A stretch of DNA of 64,000 nt from Gemmatimonadota bacterium (GCA_015664885.1 DQPL01000009.1:1-64000), one strand, 5' to 3'. Shown: positions 26,039 to 35,400, counted from the stretch's first letter. Notes: generated from the sequence alone by a model not told the origin. Translations and numbers: made by a program.

Positions 26039-26911
26039 GTGCACATCACCACCGGCTCGACGAGCGTCAGGGCAAAGCCCACCGACGACCAACTCGACAT
26101 CTACGCCCTCACGCACCAAGGCATGGTGCGCACCGAGAACCAGGATCACTTTCTGGTCTGCCAGCTCAAGAAACAGATGGAAGTGTTGCATACGAGCCTT
26201 CCCAATGTTTCGGTGATCCCGGCGGACCAGGAGCGCCTGGCGATGCTCATGATGGTCGCGGACGGGGTCGGGGGACACTTCGGAGGCGAGGAAGCCAGCC
26301 GCGTCGCGGTCAAGGCGGTGGCCCAGTATCTCTCCGAGAGCGTCCACGTCTACTACACCGTGGACACCACCGACGACAGCGTATTTGCCGAAAAGCTCGC
26401 GGCCGCTGCGCTACGCGCGCACGAGCGAGTGCTGGAGCGTCGAGAGGCGAACCCGGCGCTGGGCAGGGCCGCCACGACTTTGACGCTTTGGATCGGCGTC
26501 TGGCCGAGGGTCTATCTCGTGCAGTTGGGCGACAGCCGGTACTACGTGCTGAAGGGTGATGACCTGGTACAGATCTCCCGGGACCAGACCGTTGCGCAGG
26601 ACCTCCTGGATCAGGGCGTGCTTACGCCCGAGCAGGCGTCCCGGGGTCGGTGGTCGCACACGCTGTCCAATGCGATCGGTGGAGTCGAGTCACACCCGGT
26701 GGTGACCTCGATCGAGAACGATTGGAAGTACGTGCACTTGCTGTGCAGCGACGGCCTCACCAAGCACGTCTCCAATGATCAGATCAAGGAGAGGTTGCAG
26801 GCGATGACATCCGCCCAGCAGGCGTGCGAGGCGCTGCTCCAGGACGCGCTCGATGCCGGCGGCACGGACAACATCACCGTTGTCGTCGGCCGTGCTTCCA
26901 AGGGCGTCTAG
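26039..26911 (+). CDS. PP2C-family Ser/Thr protein phosphatase
   Basis: The protein is 290 residues from GTG at 26039, eight bases after the peptidase stop; an upstream start at 25997 overlaps that gene. PP2C metal-binding motifs are present: TENQDHF, VADGVGGH, and the C-terminal GGTDNITVVV. Intermediate conserved blocks (LGDSRYYVL, LLCSDGL) are also intact. It would remove phosphate from Ser/Thr in the cytoplasm. No cognate kinase is seen in the window. Confidence 0.93.
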   Translation: MHITTGSTSVRAKPTDDQLDIYALTHQGMVRTENQDHFLVCQLKKQMEVLHTSLPNVSVIPADQERLAMLMMVADGVGGHFGGEEASRVAVKAVAQYLSESVHVYYTVDTTDDSVFAEKLAAAALRAHERVLERREANPALGRAATTLTLWIGVWPRVYLVQLGDSRYYVLKGDDLVQISRDQTVAQDLLDQGVLTPEQASRGRWSHTLSNAIGGVESHPVVTSIENDWKYVHLLCSDGLTKHVSNDQIKERLQAMTSAQQACEALLQDALDAGGTDNITVVVGRASKGV

Positions 26912-26920
26912 CTGATACGG

Positions 26921-27412
26921 CTAGGATTCCTCGGCAGGCGCCTCTTCGTTGACCGTCACCTTCTCCATCACCACATCTTCGCGTGGCCGGTCACCGGGGC
27001 CCGTATCGATCACGCCGATCTTATCCACGATATCGAGTCCGGTCGTGACCCTTCCGAAGATCGCGTGCTTGCCGTCCAGCCACGGGGTCGCGGCCAGAGT
27101 GATGAAGAACTGGGAGCCACCGGTGTTGGGGCCGGAGTTCGCCATCGAGAAGGTGCCCTTCTGCGTGTGCGCTAGCCCCACAGCGAACTCATCGGGAATC
27201 TGGTAGCCCGGACCACCGGTGCCGGTCCCGGTCGGGTCGCCGCCCTGGATCATGAATCCACTGATCACTCGATGAAAGATGATGCCGTCGTAATAACCTT
27301 CCCTGGCGAGCTTGAGGAAGTTGCCGGCCGTCTTGGGTGCGACGTCCTCGAACATCTCAGCGATGAAGGTACCTTGGTTGGTTTCAAACGTGACCGTGGG
27401 GTTGGCCATCAT
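26921..27412 (-). CDS. Cyclophilin-type peptidyl-prolyl isomerase
   Basis: The 163-residue protein starts TVTFETNQGTFIAEMFED and contains the cyclophilin core FHRVISGFMIQGGDPTGTGTGG, FSMANSGPNTGGSQFFITLA, and W(L)DGKHAIFGRV. The catalytic Arg (FHRV) and the hydrophobic pocket motifs are conserved. No signal peptide is present, so the enzyme is cytoplasmic. It is transcribed convergently to the phosphatase gene. Confidence 0.96.
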   Translation of the reverse strand: MMANPTVTFETNQGTFIAEMFEDVAPKTAGNFLKLAREGYYDGIIFHRVISGFMIQGGDPTGTGTGGPGYQIPDEFAVGLAHTQKGTFSMANSGPNTGGSQFFITLAATPWLDGKHAIFGRVTTGLDIVDKIGVIDTGPGDRPREDVVMEKVTVNEEAPAEES

Positions 27413-27514
27413 GTCTCCGGAGGGGTGGGTTGAAGCGCTACGCTAACCGTGGCGCCCTTGAGCGGGAAGTCCCAGGTTTCCGGCTGCCAACCCCTCCCCC
27501 GGTACCGAAGCGCA

Positions 27515-29458
27515 ATGATGAGACTGGTCCGCTATTGCATGGGCGCCGCGATGTTCGCGAGCGCATGCACGCCGGCACTCAAGCTGACCCCGAGTGACGC
27601 GCCAACCGTGCTCGCGCATCAAGTGCTCGAGGCGGCGGATCCAGGCCTGCCCGGTCCGTATGAGGTGCTTCAGCTCTATTACGGAAGCGGCACCGACAAG
27701 AACCGGGTCGAGTACCGCGACTCGGTCGCGATCACGACCGAGCCGGTCGACGCCTCGAAGCTCGTCAGCCTGGGGGGTGCCGCGGACAGTCGCAACGAGT
27801 ATTGGGGCTTCACGCCCACGGAGATGCCGCTCAACGCACGCGTCTGGTACCCCAAGGGCGACGGTCCTTTTCCGCTGGTGCTCGTGGTGCACGGCAACCA
27901 CAGCATGCGCGACTTCTCAGACCCGGGTTATGACTATCTCGGAGAGTTGCTCGCCAGCCGTGGATACATCCTCGCGAGCGTCGATGAGAACTTCATCAAC
28001 GGTGCGCGCGGAGAGAACGACGCGCGCGGCTGGTTTCTCCTGAAGCATCTGGGGGAGTTCGAGCACTTCAACGAAGAGGAGGGCAATCCGTTCGAGGGGA
28101 AGGTCGACATGAGCAACGTTGCGCTCATTGGTCACTCCCGTGGCGGCGAAGCCGTAGCGAACGCCGCCGCCTTCAACAAGCTCACGCACTACCCCGACGA
28201 CGCATCGCTGACGTTCGACTTCGACTTCGACATCAAGGGCATCGTCTCGATCGCGCCCGTCGACGGTCAGTATTTACCGACGGGCCGTGGGGTCGTCGTG
28301 GAAGACATGAGCTACCTCACCTTCCACGGGTCGCATGACGGGGACGTGACCAGCTTCCACGGATTGCGCATCTACGACCGGCTGCGGTTCAACGACTCGG
28401 CCGATTTCCGCTTCAAGGCCGCTGTATACGTGTACCGCGCCAACCACGGGCAGTGGAACAGCGTGTGGGGGTCCGGCGACATCGGGCCGCGCAGCGCGCG
28501 CACCCTCGACCTGCGCGGGCTGATCCCACAGGTGGACCAGCGTCGTTTCGCGGAGATCTATGTCTCGTCCTTCATGGAGGTCGTGCTCAAGGGACGCCTG
28601 GAGTACTTGCCCATCTTTCGCGACCACCGCGTGATCGGACAATGGCTGCCGAGCACGATGTACATCACACGCTTCGAGACGAACGCGTTTCGGCCGCTCG
28701 CGACGTTCGAAGAAGACATTGACGTGACGCGAGGTACCGAAGACGGTGTGAGTCTCCGAGGTGTCTCGCTGTCGACCTGGCGGGAGGCGACGCTGATGCT
28801 GCGGTCCTCGAATCGACCGACCACGTCGGCGTCGCAGGAGAACCAGGCGGTAACACTGGGCTGGAACAATCGCATCGCTGGTGCCGACACGACCCGGCAC
28901 CGCCCAGCTGCTTCGTACTCGGTCGAGCTGGGTGGGCGCCTGGCAGCGCGCTGGGCGCTCGGACGACAGCATTCGCTCGAGTTCATGCTCGGGCCCACCG
29001 ACTCTACGCCACGAGCGCGGCGTGATGCCTCACAACCCGCCGCAACATCTGCACAGAATGACGACGGGAGTGGTCGCGGGGGTGCCGGACGTGCCCGCGG
29101 CCGGGACGACCTGGAGATGCCTGCGGTAGACCTCAGCATACAGTTGGAGGACGCCGCGGGGCGTACATCGAGCGTGGTGTTAAGCGAGTATGGCGCCATC
29201 CGCCGACCGCTCGAGACCCATGTCATGCGCCGGTCGGACCAGGAGTGCCAGAGGTGCACGGCGCCCTGGGAGCTCATCCTGCAGACGTACTCGATTCCGC
29301 TCTCGGACTTCGTCGAGCAGAATGCTGCGCTCGATCTCCGGCAGCTCAGCGTGATTCGCTTCTTGTTCGACCGTGTGCATGCCGGCGAGGTGGTCGTGGA
29401 CCAGATCGGCATCAGCGAGTTGGAGCCGGGCTTTCTGAGCGCACGGGTGGAGCGGTAA
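27515..29458 (+). CDS. Secreted alpha/beta-hydrolase-like lipoprotein
   Basis: Starting at ATG 27515 (647 residues) a signal with lipobox FASAC predicts lipid anchoring. The catalytic core is an alpha/beta hydrolase: PLVLVVHGNH (oxyanion region), ALIGHSRGG (nucleophile Ser), and FHGSHDGDV (acid region). The later half (residues 360-647) is a beta-rich accessory domain containing a low-complexity SGRGGAGRARGRDD segment. The substrate is unknown. The stop overlaps the next start by one base (TAATG), linking it to the asparagine-synthetase-like cassette. Confidence 0.75.
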   Translation: MMRLVRYCMGAAMFASACTPALKLTPSDAPTVLAHQVLEAADPGLPGPYEVLQLYYGSGTDKNRVEYRDSVAITTEPVDASKLVSLGGAADSRNEYWGFTPTEMPLNARVWYPKGDGPFPLVLVVHGNHSMRDFSDPGYDYLGELLASRGYILASVDENFINGARGENDARGWFLLKHLGEFEHFNEEEGNPFEGKVDMSNVALIGHSRGGEAVANAAAFNKLTHYPDDASLTFDFDFDIKGIVSIAPVDGQYLPTGRGVVVEDMSYLTFHGSHDGDVTSFHGLRIYDRLRFNDSADFRFKAAVYVYRANHGQWNSVWGSGDIGPRSARTLDLRGLIPQVDQRRFAEIYVSSFMEVVLKGRLEYLPIFRDHRVIGQWLPSTMYITRFETNAFRPLATFEEDIDVTRGTEDGVSLRGVSLSTWREATLMLRSSNRPTTSASQENQAVTLGWNNRIAGADTTRHRPAASYSVELGGRLAARWALGRQHSLEFMLGPTDSTPRARRDASQPAATSAQNDDGSGRGGAGRARGRDDLEMPAVDLSIQLEDAAGRTSSVVLSEYGAIRRPLETHVMRRSDQECQRCTAPWELILQTYSIPLSDFVEQNAALDLRQLSVIRFLFDRVHAGEVVVDQIGISELEPGFLSARVER

Positions 29459-30801
29459 TGTCTACCATGACTCAACGCCAAATTCCGCTGAACCGCGTCG
29501 TCGACCTCACCGATCCCGGCAGGAACGTCATCTTCAACATGACGGTCGAAGAGGCTCGCGAGATCTTGCGCTCTGGCCCCGTGGAGGCCGTTGAGACGAT
29601 CGACGGATCGTTCGCGCTCGTGAGCGTCGAAGGCAGTACCGTGCGCCTCGCGCGCTCGATGGACCGCCCTCTCAGGCACTTCATCGCGAAGCTCGTCGAT
29701 GGCCCATGCCTAGTCGTTGCCGACCGTGTCGACTCGATCCACGCTTGGCTCGTCGAGAAGGGTATGGACGGCCAGTTCCACCCGTACTACACGCGCATGG
29801 TGCCTGCGCACTACGTTACACAGCTGCAGCTCGTCGGGTGTCCTGATCCGACTCCGACGTTCGAGCGCTTCTTCGATCCTCCGCGCGGTACCGCGACCGA
29901 CGACCTCGAGACCTTGGGTGAGGCCTACGTACGCGCCGCCTACGACGAGATCAGGAAGTGGATCGACCACCGTGCGAGCGAAGGTCCGCTCGGTGTGTGC
30001 TTCTCAGGCGGCATCGACTCGGGGGCGGTCTTCCTGCTCACCCTGCGGGCGCTTCTCGAGCACGGTGACGTGCCCACGCGGCTCAAGGCGTTCACGTTGG
30101 CGGTGGACGGTGGTGGGGCCGACGTAGATCGGGCGCGCTCCTTCCTCGAGCAACTGGATCTCGGACTGTACCACGAGACGATCGCGGTCAGCAGTGCGGA
30201 TCTGGATTGGCGGGAGACCGTGCGTGCGGTCGAGGACTACAAGCCGCTCGACATCGAGGCTGCGACCATGGGGCTGGCGCTCGTGCGCGGAATTCGGAAA
30301 CGGTATCCCGAGTGGGAGTATCTGCTCGACGGCGACGGCGGCGACGAGAACCTCAAGGACTATCCCATCGAGGAGAATCCGGAGCTCACCATCCGGAGCG
30401 TGCTCAACAACTCTATGCTGTATCAGGAGGGGTGGGGCGTGCATAGCATCAAGCACTCGCTCACGTATAGCGGCGGGTTGAGCCGTAGTTATGCGCGCAC
30501 ATATGCGCCGGCCGCGCTGAACGGCTTCGATGGGTTCAGTCCGTTCACGCAGCCCGAGGTCATCCGGATCGCGGAGTCGATTCCGTTCATCGAGTGGACC
30601 AATTGGGATCACGCCGAGCTGTACGAGTTGAAGGGCCGTCTGGTATCCGCTGGGATTCGGGCTCTGACGGGACAGGAGATGCCCGTTTTCGAGAAGTGCC
30701 GCTTCCAGCGCGGCGCTGTCGAGAGCGATGTGTTTTCGTCTGCGTTCCCGACCGACGCGATGGAGTACCGCCAGGCGTTCAACGCGATTTACGCCTCGTA
30801 G
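29458..30801 (+). CDS. Asparagine-synthetase-like ATP-dependent amidoligase
   Basis: This 447-residue protein starts at ATG 29458, overlapping the hydrolase stop. Its N-terminal region resembles a degenerate class II glutaminase domain without the nucleophilic Cys2. The C-terminal PP-loop synthetase has the ATP motif SGGIDSG near residue 183, DGDGGDE near 299, and FEKCRFQRGA near the end. Without the Cys the enzyme probably cannot use glutamine; it may use ammonia, or form another amide or beta-lactam-like bond. Three genes here (30 to 33 kb) are coupled, suggesting one pathway. Confidence 0.85.
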   Translation: MSTMTQRQIPLNRVVDLTDPGRNVIFNMTVEEAREILRSGPVEAVETIDGSFALVSVEGSTVRLARSMDRPLRHFIAKLVDGPCLVVADRVDSIHAWLVEKGMDGQFHPYYTRMVPAHYVTQLQLVGCPDPTPTFERFFDPPRGTATDDLETLGEAYVRAAYDEIRKWIDHRASEGPLGVCFSGGIDSGAVFLLTLRALLEHGDVPTRLKAFTLAVDGGGADVDRARSFLEQLDLGLYHETIAVSSADLDWRETVRAVEDYKPLDIEAATMGLALVRGIRKRYPEWEYLLDGDGGDENLKDYPIEENPELTIRSVLNNSMLYQEGWGVHSIKHSLTYSGGLSRSYARTYAPAALNGFDGFSPFTQPEVIRIAESIPFIEWTNWDHAELYELKGRLVSAGIRALTGQEMPVFEKCRFQRGAVESDVFSSAFPTDAMEYRQAFNAIYAS

Positions 30802-30805
30802 CAGG

Positions 30806-31813
30806 GTGAGCGGGCGCGCCGCAAGGTCCTCGCCTTCCTCGGCCGGGGCTGCCGAACAGGGCGGCCCGCTTCAGGCCACGCCGAAAGCAACCACCGAGTG
30901 GATCCGAAGCCTGAGGGCGCCGAAGCCCTCGTTCGACCCGTGGGTACCGCAGGCGGTTCAGATCGAGGACGAGCGCGCGCGTGACGGCTCGACCGCATCA
31001 GTGGGCACGGTCTTCATCACCAACCGCGAGTGCCCATTTACGTGCCTGATGTGTGATCTGTGGAAATACACCACCGATGAGTCAGTACCGGCGGGGGCGG
31101 TGGACCGTCAGGTGGAATCGGCGCTCGCACAGATGGGTGCCATCAGCCAGGTGAAGCTGTACAACGCGGGGAACTTCTTCGACGACCGCGCCGTCGCACC
31201 ACCCGATCGGGAGCGCATTGCGACGCGCCTGGGGCATTTGGACGCCGTGATCGTCGAGAACCACCCCAAGATGGTGGACGACCGCGTTAGGGCGTTCCGT
31301 GACCTGGCAGGAACCGACGTGGACGTCGCCATGGGGCTCGAGACCGTTCATCCTGAAATTCTTCCTCGCCTCAACAAGCGAATGACCCTGGCGGATTTCG
31401 AAGCAGCGAGCGAGCGTCTGCGCGCCGCGGAGCTGCAGGTTCGTGCCTTCATCCTGGTACGCGCCCCCTTCATGACCGAGGCCGAGGGCGTGGAGTGGGC
31501 GTGCCGCTCGATCGACTTTGCGTTCTCGGTGGGCGTCGAGTGCTGCGCGGTCATCCCGACGCGCGCCGGCAATGGCGCGCTCGACGCACTGGCGGCCGAG
31601 GGTCAATTCCAGGCACCGACGCTCGATTCTCTCGAGGCTGTAGCGGCGTACGGCCTGGGCCTCGGACAAGGCCGCGTATTCGCCGACCTGTGGGACGTCG
31701 AGCGTATCGCGACATGTGACCGCTGCTCGCCCGCGCGCATAGAGCGTCTGCGCACGCTCAACCTAACGCAGACGATCCCGGCACTCGTGCCCTGCGAGTG
31801 CCGTGCGGTGTGA
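30806..31813 (+). CDS. Radical SAM enzyme (CxxxCxxC)
   Basis: GTG at 30806, four bases after the previous stop, gives 335 residues; an earlier in-frame start overlaps that gene. The cluster motif NRECPFTCLMCDLW (CxxxCxxC) lies near residue 75. It is followed by KLYNAGNFFD, VENHPKM, GLETVHPEILPRLNKRMT, and a C-terminal CDRC...CEC group that could hold a second metal site. The barrel pattern resembles the uncharacterised MiaB-like radical SAM proteins (recalled as COG1244, unverified). It is expected to generate a 5'-deoxyadenosyl radical; the substrate is unknown. It overlaps the flavoprotein gene by 11 bases. Confidence 0.88.
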   Translation: MSGRAARSSPSSAGAAEQGGPLQATPKATTEWIRSLRAPKPSFDPWVPQAVQIEDERARDGSTASVGTVFITNRECPFTCLMCDLWKYTTDESVPAGAVDRQVESALAQMGAISQVKLYNAGNFFDDRAVAPPDRERIATRLGHLDAVIVENHPKMVDDRVRAFRDLAGTDVDVAMGLETVHPEILPRLNKRMTLADFEAASERLRAAELQVRAFILVRAPFMTEAEGVEWACRSIDFAFSVGVECCAVIPTRAGNGALDALAAEGQFQAPTLDSLEAVAAYGLGLGQGRVFADLWDVERIATCDRCSPARIERLRTLNLTQTIPALVPCECRAV

Positions 31814-33299
31814 GGTCGCGGTCATCGGTGGAGGATTCGGTGGCACGCTCGTAGCGATGTGCCTCGCGGCGCAGGGTCGTGACGTCATCGTGCTCGAACG
31901 GGAACGGCATCCTCGCTTCGCGATCGGCGAGTCGTCCACTCCGCTCGCGAACCTCGTGCTCGAAGACATCATTAGAACGTACTCGCTTGAGGCGTTGCTC
32001 CCGCTTTGCCGTTACGGGACGTGGAAGCATAGCTATCCCAAGGTGCGCTGCGGGCCGAAACGCGGATTCAGCTTCTTCGCGCACGAGCCCGGGCGCCCCT
32101 TCGAGGCGTTCAGCGACCATCGCACCGAGCTGCTGGTGGCGGCCAATCCGTCGCAAGACCTCGCCGACACCCAGTGGCTGCGCTCGGACGTCGACGCGCT
32201 CTTTTCCGAGACCGCCAAGGCCCAGGGAGTACGTGTGCTCGAGGGCGTGAGCGTGCTGGACGCCGAACGTGGGAGGCGATGGAAGCTGGCCCTCTTGCAG
32301 GAGGCGGAGGACGCGTCGTCCACACCGGCTTCGGGCCGGTCGCAGTCGTTCAGCGCTGACTTCGTGATCGACGCGTCGGGCGGTGCCTCGCCGCTCCACA
32401 CGGCAGTCGGACTCACCGATGCCGGCGAGAGCCTCGCCACACGGTCGCGCGCAATCTTCTCGCACTTCGAAGGCGTCGAAACCTGGCACACGGTCTGCTC
32501 GGCGGCTGGCGGGAATCTCGATGACCATCCGTTCCCGGCAGACGACGCGGCGCTGCACCACATGACGCGCGAAGGCTGGATCTGGATGTTGCGCTTCGAC
32601 CACGGCGTGACGAGCGTCGGCGCTGTGCTGACAGACGACGGAAAGAGCGGGTCCATCGAGGAGGAGTGGAAGGCGCTGTTCGAGCGATATCCGTCGGTGG
32701 CCGCCCAGATGTCTACAGCCCTGCCGACGAGACCATTGGTGCGCACGAGCCGCTTGCAGCGACGCCTCCGTCCCGCGGCGGGACCGGACTGGGCCTTGTT
32801 ACCGGGAGCCGCCTACTTCATCGATCCACTCTTGAGCCCCGGGAATGCGCATACCATGCACGGTGTGGAACGGCTGTCGCGGATCTTCGAGTCGTGGCCA
32901 GACCGAGGCGCGATGGCCGTCGGGCTCGATGAGTACGACAGCCGCCTGCAGGCCGAGGTCGACTTCATGGACCCGCTCATACATGGCTGCTACCTGGCGA
33001 TCGATTCGCTACCTCTATTGGCCGCATACACGATGTACTACTTCGCGGGCGCCATCCACAGCGAGGAGCGGCGGCGTGACGGCACCGCCGAGGGCGCTGA
33101 CGGCTTCCTGCACTCGCACGACGAGGCGTTCCGTGGGCGGGTGATGGAGGCCTATCACGATCTCGCCGACATCACCGAGGGCCCGGTGGACGCCGGCGTC
33201 GTCGAAGCGTTTGCAAGTCGAGTCGCTGCAGACATCGAGCCGTGGAATACCACTGGCCTCTGTGATCCCGAGCGCCAGAACATGTACCCCTACAAATAG
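31803..33299 (+). CDS. FAD-dependent oxidoreductase, tryptophan-halogenase-like
   Basis: The 498-residue protein starts at GTG 31803 inside the radical SAM gene. The FAD-binding motif is EVAVIGGGFGGTLVA at residues 4-18, followed by VLERERHPRFAIGESSTP (halogenase-like GESS) and FVIDASGG. In place of the halogenase WxWxIP motif there is GWIWMLRF, so a true halogenase function is doubtful. It more likely performs hydroxylation, reduction or another flavin reaction on the product of the neighbouring genes. Confidence 0.85.
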   Translation: MRCEVAVIGGGFGGTLVAMCLAAQGRDVIVLERERHPRFAIGESSTPLANLVLEDIIRTYSLEALLPLCRYGTWKHSYPKVRCGPKRGFSFFAHEPGRPFEAFSDHRTELLVAANPSQDLADTQWLRSDVDALFSETAKAQGVRVLEGVSVLDAERGRRWKLALLQEAEDASSTPASGRSQSFSADFVIDASGGASPLHTAVGLTDAGESLATRSRAIFSHFEGVETWHTVCSAAGGNLDDHPFPADDAALHHMTREGWIWMLRFDHGVTSVGAVLTDDGKSGSIEEEWKALFERYPSVAAQMSTALPTRPLVRTSRLQRRLRPAAGPDWALLPGAAYFIDPLLSPGNAHTMHGVERLSRIFESWPDRGAMAVGLDEYDSRLQAEVDFMDPLIHGCYLAIDSLPLLAAYTMYYFAGAIHSEERRRDGTAEGADGFLHSHDEAFRGRVMEAYHDLADITEGPVDAGVVEAFASRVAADIEPWNTTGLCDPERQNMYPYK

Positions 33300-33316
33300 G
33301 GGCTGCACGTCCGCGG

Positions 33317-34237
33317 CTAGCGCCAGCGCACTCCGAAGCGGTGCGTCCCTGAAGCGCCCTCGACGTCCACGGGCTGAAAGGCCCACTCCAGCGTGACGTT
33401 GTCGCCCCAGAACGCGAAGCCGAGACTCACCGGACTGGCGTCGCCCGCGTGTACGCGCCGTGCTCCGATACGCGCCACGAAGGTGCGGCCGCGGATGGGC
33501 CAGTAGCCGATTTCGACCCCGCCCGACGGCACTACCTGGTCCCCGACGTAGGTCACAGCGCCGGTGAAGCCGACGTCCAGGATTCCGACCTGCTCTCCGT
33601 AGGCGCCAACGCCGAACGTAAGGCCATCGGGCCGAGCCATATCGAGTCCGCCGGGTGATAGATCTCGTCCTCCGTTCCGGTACGTTAGCCCGGCTCTCAC
33701 GGGGCCGAGGTCTGCGGCGACACCGAAGTCGACGAGCAGCGCGGCGTCGCGTGTCGTGCCCACGCGCTCTTCCACCAGTTTTGTGGCGATGCCGATATCG
33801 AGGCCCCCAAGCTCCCGCGCATACGCGACGGTGGCGACTCGTTCCGAAACCGGTGAGGCGCCCAGCGTGAACAGATGGTCCTGCCCGGCGGGGGCCGCCA
33901 AAAGGCCTTCGGCTTGTGCTCCGTATTGCAGCGTTTGCAGACCGACGCCGATACCGCCGCCCAGCCACTGCCTCGCGGCCGAGACGGTGGTGGAGCTGCT
34001 GTTCGCGCCCCAACGCTGCACGTCGAGCCCGAAGCCAGATGCGCCAACCAAAAGTGCCGGATGGTAAAAGATGGCATCGGCGTGCCCAGCGTTCATCATG
34101 TAGGCGTCGCCGAGCGCCATCGCGTGCGTGGAAGCGGGCAGTTGCAACACGCGCGGGAGGGTGCCGGTGTTCTGCGCGTCGACACTCGCCGTGAAGACGA
34201 TGCCGAAGGCTACCGTGAAGAGGAGCGAAAGACGCAT
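33317..34237 (-). CDS. Outer-membrane beta-barrel-like protein (PorV/UPF0164-like)
   Basis: The ATG at 34237 has GAGGTGG upstream and a signal peptide (LSLLFTVAFGIVFTASVDAQ), giving 306 residues. The mature part begins LPRVLQLPASTHAMALGDAYM and continues with alternating amphipathic strands, ending in an aromatic-poor VRWR. LGDAY with an early FYHPALL resembles PorV/UPF0164-like barrels of Bacteroidota and relatives. Family membership is inferred from pattern only. Confidence 0.65.
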   Translation of the reverse strand: MRLSLLFTVAFGIVFTASVDAQNTGTLPRVLQLPASTHAMALGDAYMMNAGHADAIFYHPALLVGASGFGLDVQRWGANSSSTTVSAARQWLGGGIGVGLQTLQYGAQAEGLLAAPAGQDHLFTLGASPVSERVATVAYARELGGLDIGIATKLVEERVGTTRDAALLVDFGVAADLGPVRAGLTYRNGGRDLSPGGLDMARPDGLTFGVGAYGEQVGILDVGFTGAVTYVGDQVVPSGGVEIGYWPIRGRTFVARIGARRVHAGDASPVSLGFAFWGDNVTLEWAFQPVDVEGASGTHRFGVRWR

Positions 34238-34306
34238 GGCCACCTCATGAGGGTCGTGTGTTCGTAGGCTGCAAGCTCGGGCGAGGGGGCTCATGCCGGC
34301 AAGCCA

Positions 34307-35104
34307 CTACGAACCCACCCGTTTGATGAAGTCCTCGATGAGCGCCCGCGCGATCGACATGCGGTGCGGCAAGTCCGGCATCGTCTCCGGTGTGAACCAC
34401 CTCGCGTCTTCCAGCTCGTCCGGCTCGAGTCGGATGTCACCCGACTCCCAATCCGCGATGAATCCGACCATGAGGGAATGCGGAAAGGGGTGAGGCTGAC
34501 TGCCGAAGTACTGCAGGTTGGTCACACGCACTCCGACCTCTTCCTGGATCTCGCGGCGCACGCATTCCTCGAGTGATTCTCCAGGCTCCACGAAGCCAGC
34601 GAGCGTCGAGTACACCCCCGGAGTGAAGTGTGGGGAGCGTCCCAACAGAGCCTCCCGCCCGCGTTGAATGAGCACGATAATCGCGGGGGTGAGGCGTGCG
34701 AAGTGCAGCTGGCCGCAGGTTGTACACTCCATCGCTTCGTGTCCCGTGCCCCGCTCCGTTGGCGCGCCGCACCGCGAACAGAAGCGATGCGTCCGGACCC
34801 ACTCGATCTTCTGGCGCGCGGTGCCTGCTGCGCGAAAGAAAGGCTTGTCCAGGAGCGCGTGGGTCGCGCGCAGCGCGGTCAACTCGAATCCATCGGGGGC
34901 CTCGAAGTCGTCGGGGACCGCATGCAGCCGGGAGTCTCTCCCCCGCAGGGCCGGCAGCACGACGTCGAAGCGCTCGGCGTTCGGGCCGAGCGCCTCGAGC
35001 AGGCCCGCGACGTCCTGGGACGTTGGAACGCTCGCTCCGTCCCCAGTCGACTTGAGCAGCAGGCGACGCCCGGCGAACACGAAGCTCCAAGCGGTATCGC
35101 TCAC
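34307..35104 (-). CDS. nudC: NADH pyrophosphatase (Nudix) NudC
   Basis: The 265-residue protein starts at GTG 35104, overlapping the stop of the zinc-ribbon gene. A four-Cys zinc ribbon (CSRCG...CTTCG) is followed by the Nudix box GFVEPGESLEECVRREIQEEVG and the NudC-specific SQPHPFPHS motif (classically SQPWPFPxS). The enzyme hydrolyses NADH and may remove NAD caps from RNA. An upstream start at 35239 would read through the neighbouring gene and is rejected. Confidence 0.95.
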   Translation of the reverse strand: MSDTAWSFVFAGRRLLLKSTGDGASVPTSQDVAGLLEALGPNAERFDVVLPALRGRDSRLHAVPDDFEAPDGFELTALRATHALLDKPFFRAAGTARQKIEWVRTHRFCSRCGAPTERGTGHEAMECTTCGQLHFARLTPAIIVLIQRGREALLGRSPHFTPGVYSTLAGFVEPGESLEECVRREIQEEVGVRVTNLQYFGSQPHPFPHSLMVGFIADWESGDIRLEPDELEDARWFTPETMPDLPHRMSIARALIEDFIKRVGS

Positions 35105-35316
35105 GGTGCCGGCTTCTTGTCGAGAACATGCGTGCGGTGGCACGAGGAGCACACGACCAACAGTCGGTCGCGCACATAAGAGACGTCCGTCCTGGGAGGA
35201 ACCGGGCGCAGGTCCAGCGCAGGTCCACAACGCGGACACTTCAACACGTCGCCCGCCTGAAAAGCGTCTTCGATCTCCTGCTCGTCAGCGTGGGTGTAGC
35301 GGCCTGGCGCAGCCAT
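35101..35316 (-). CDS. Small zinc-ribbon protein
   Basis: A 71-residue protein from ATG at 35316 with GAGG upstream. Two CxxC pairs (CPRCG and CSSCH) about 30 residues apart predict one zinc site. Its stop overlaps the NudC start by four bases, so the two are translated together. Function unknown; RNA or protein binding is the usual role of such ribbons. Confidence 0.7.
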   Translation of the reverse strand: MAAPGRYTHADEQEIEDAFQAGDVLKCPRCGPALDLRPVPPRTDVSYVRDRLLVVCSSCHRTHVLDKKPAP

Positions 35317-35400
35317 GGTCGGCCTCAGCAGAGTGATGATCCCCTGTGTCTTTCCTGACGACACTATATTACCAGGCTAATCACGGAACTAAGGATATAG

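Noticed and set aside
31803-33299. Calling the flavoprotein a tryptophan halogenase
   Set aside because: The diagnostic WxWxIP motif is not conserved.
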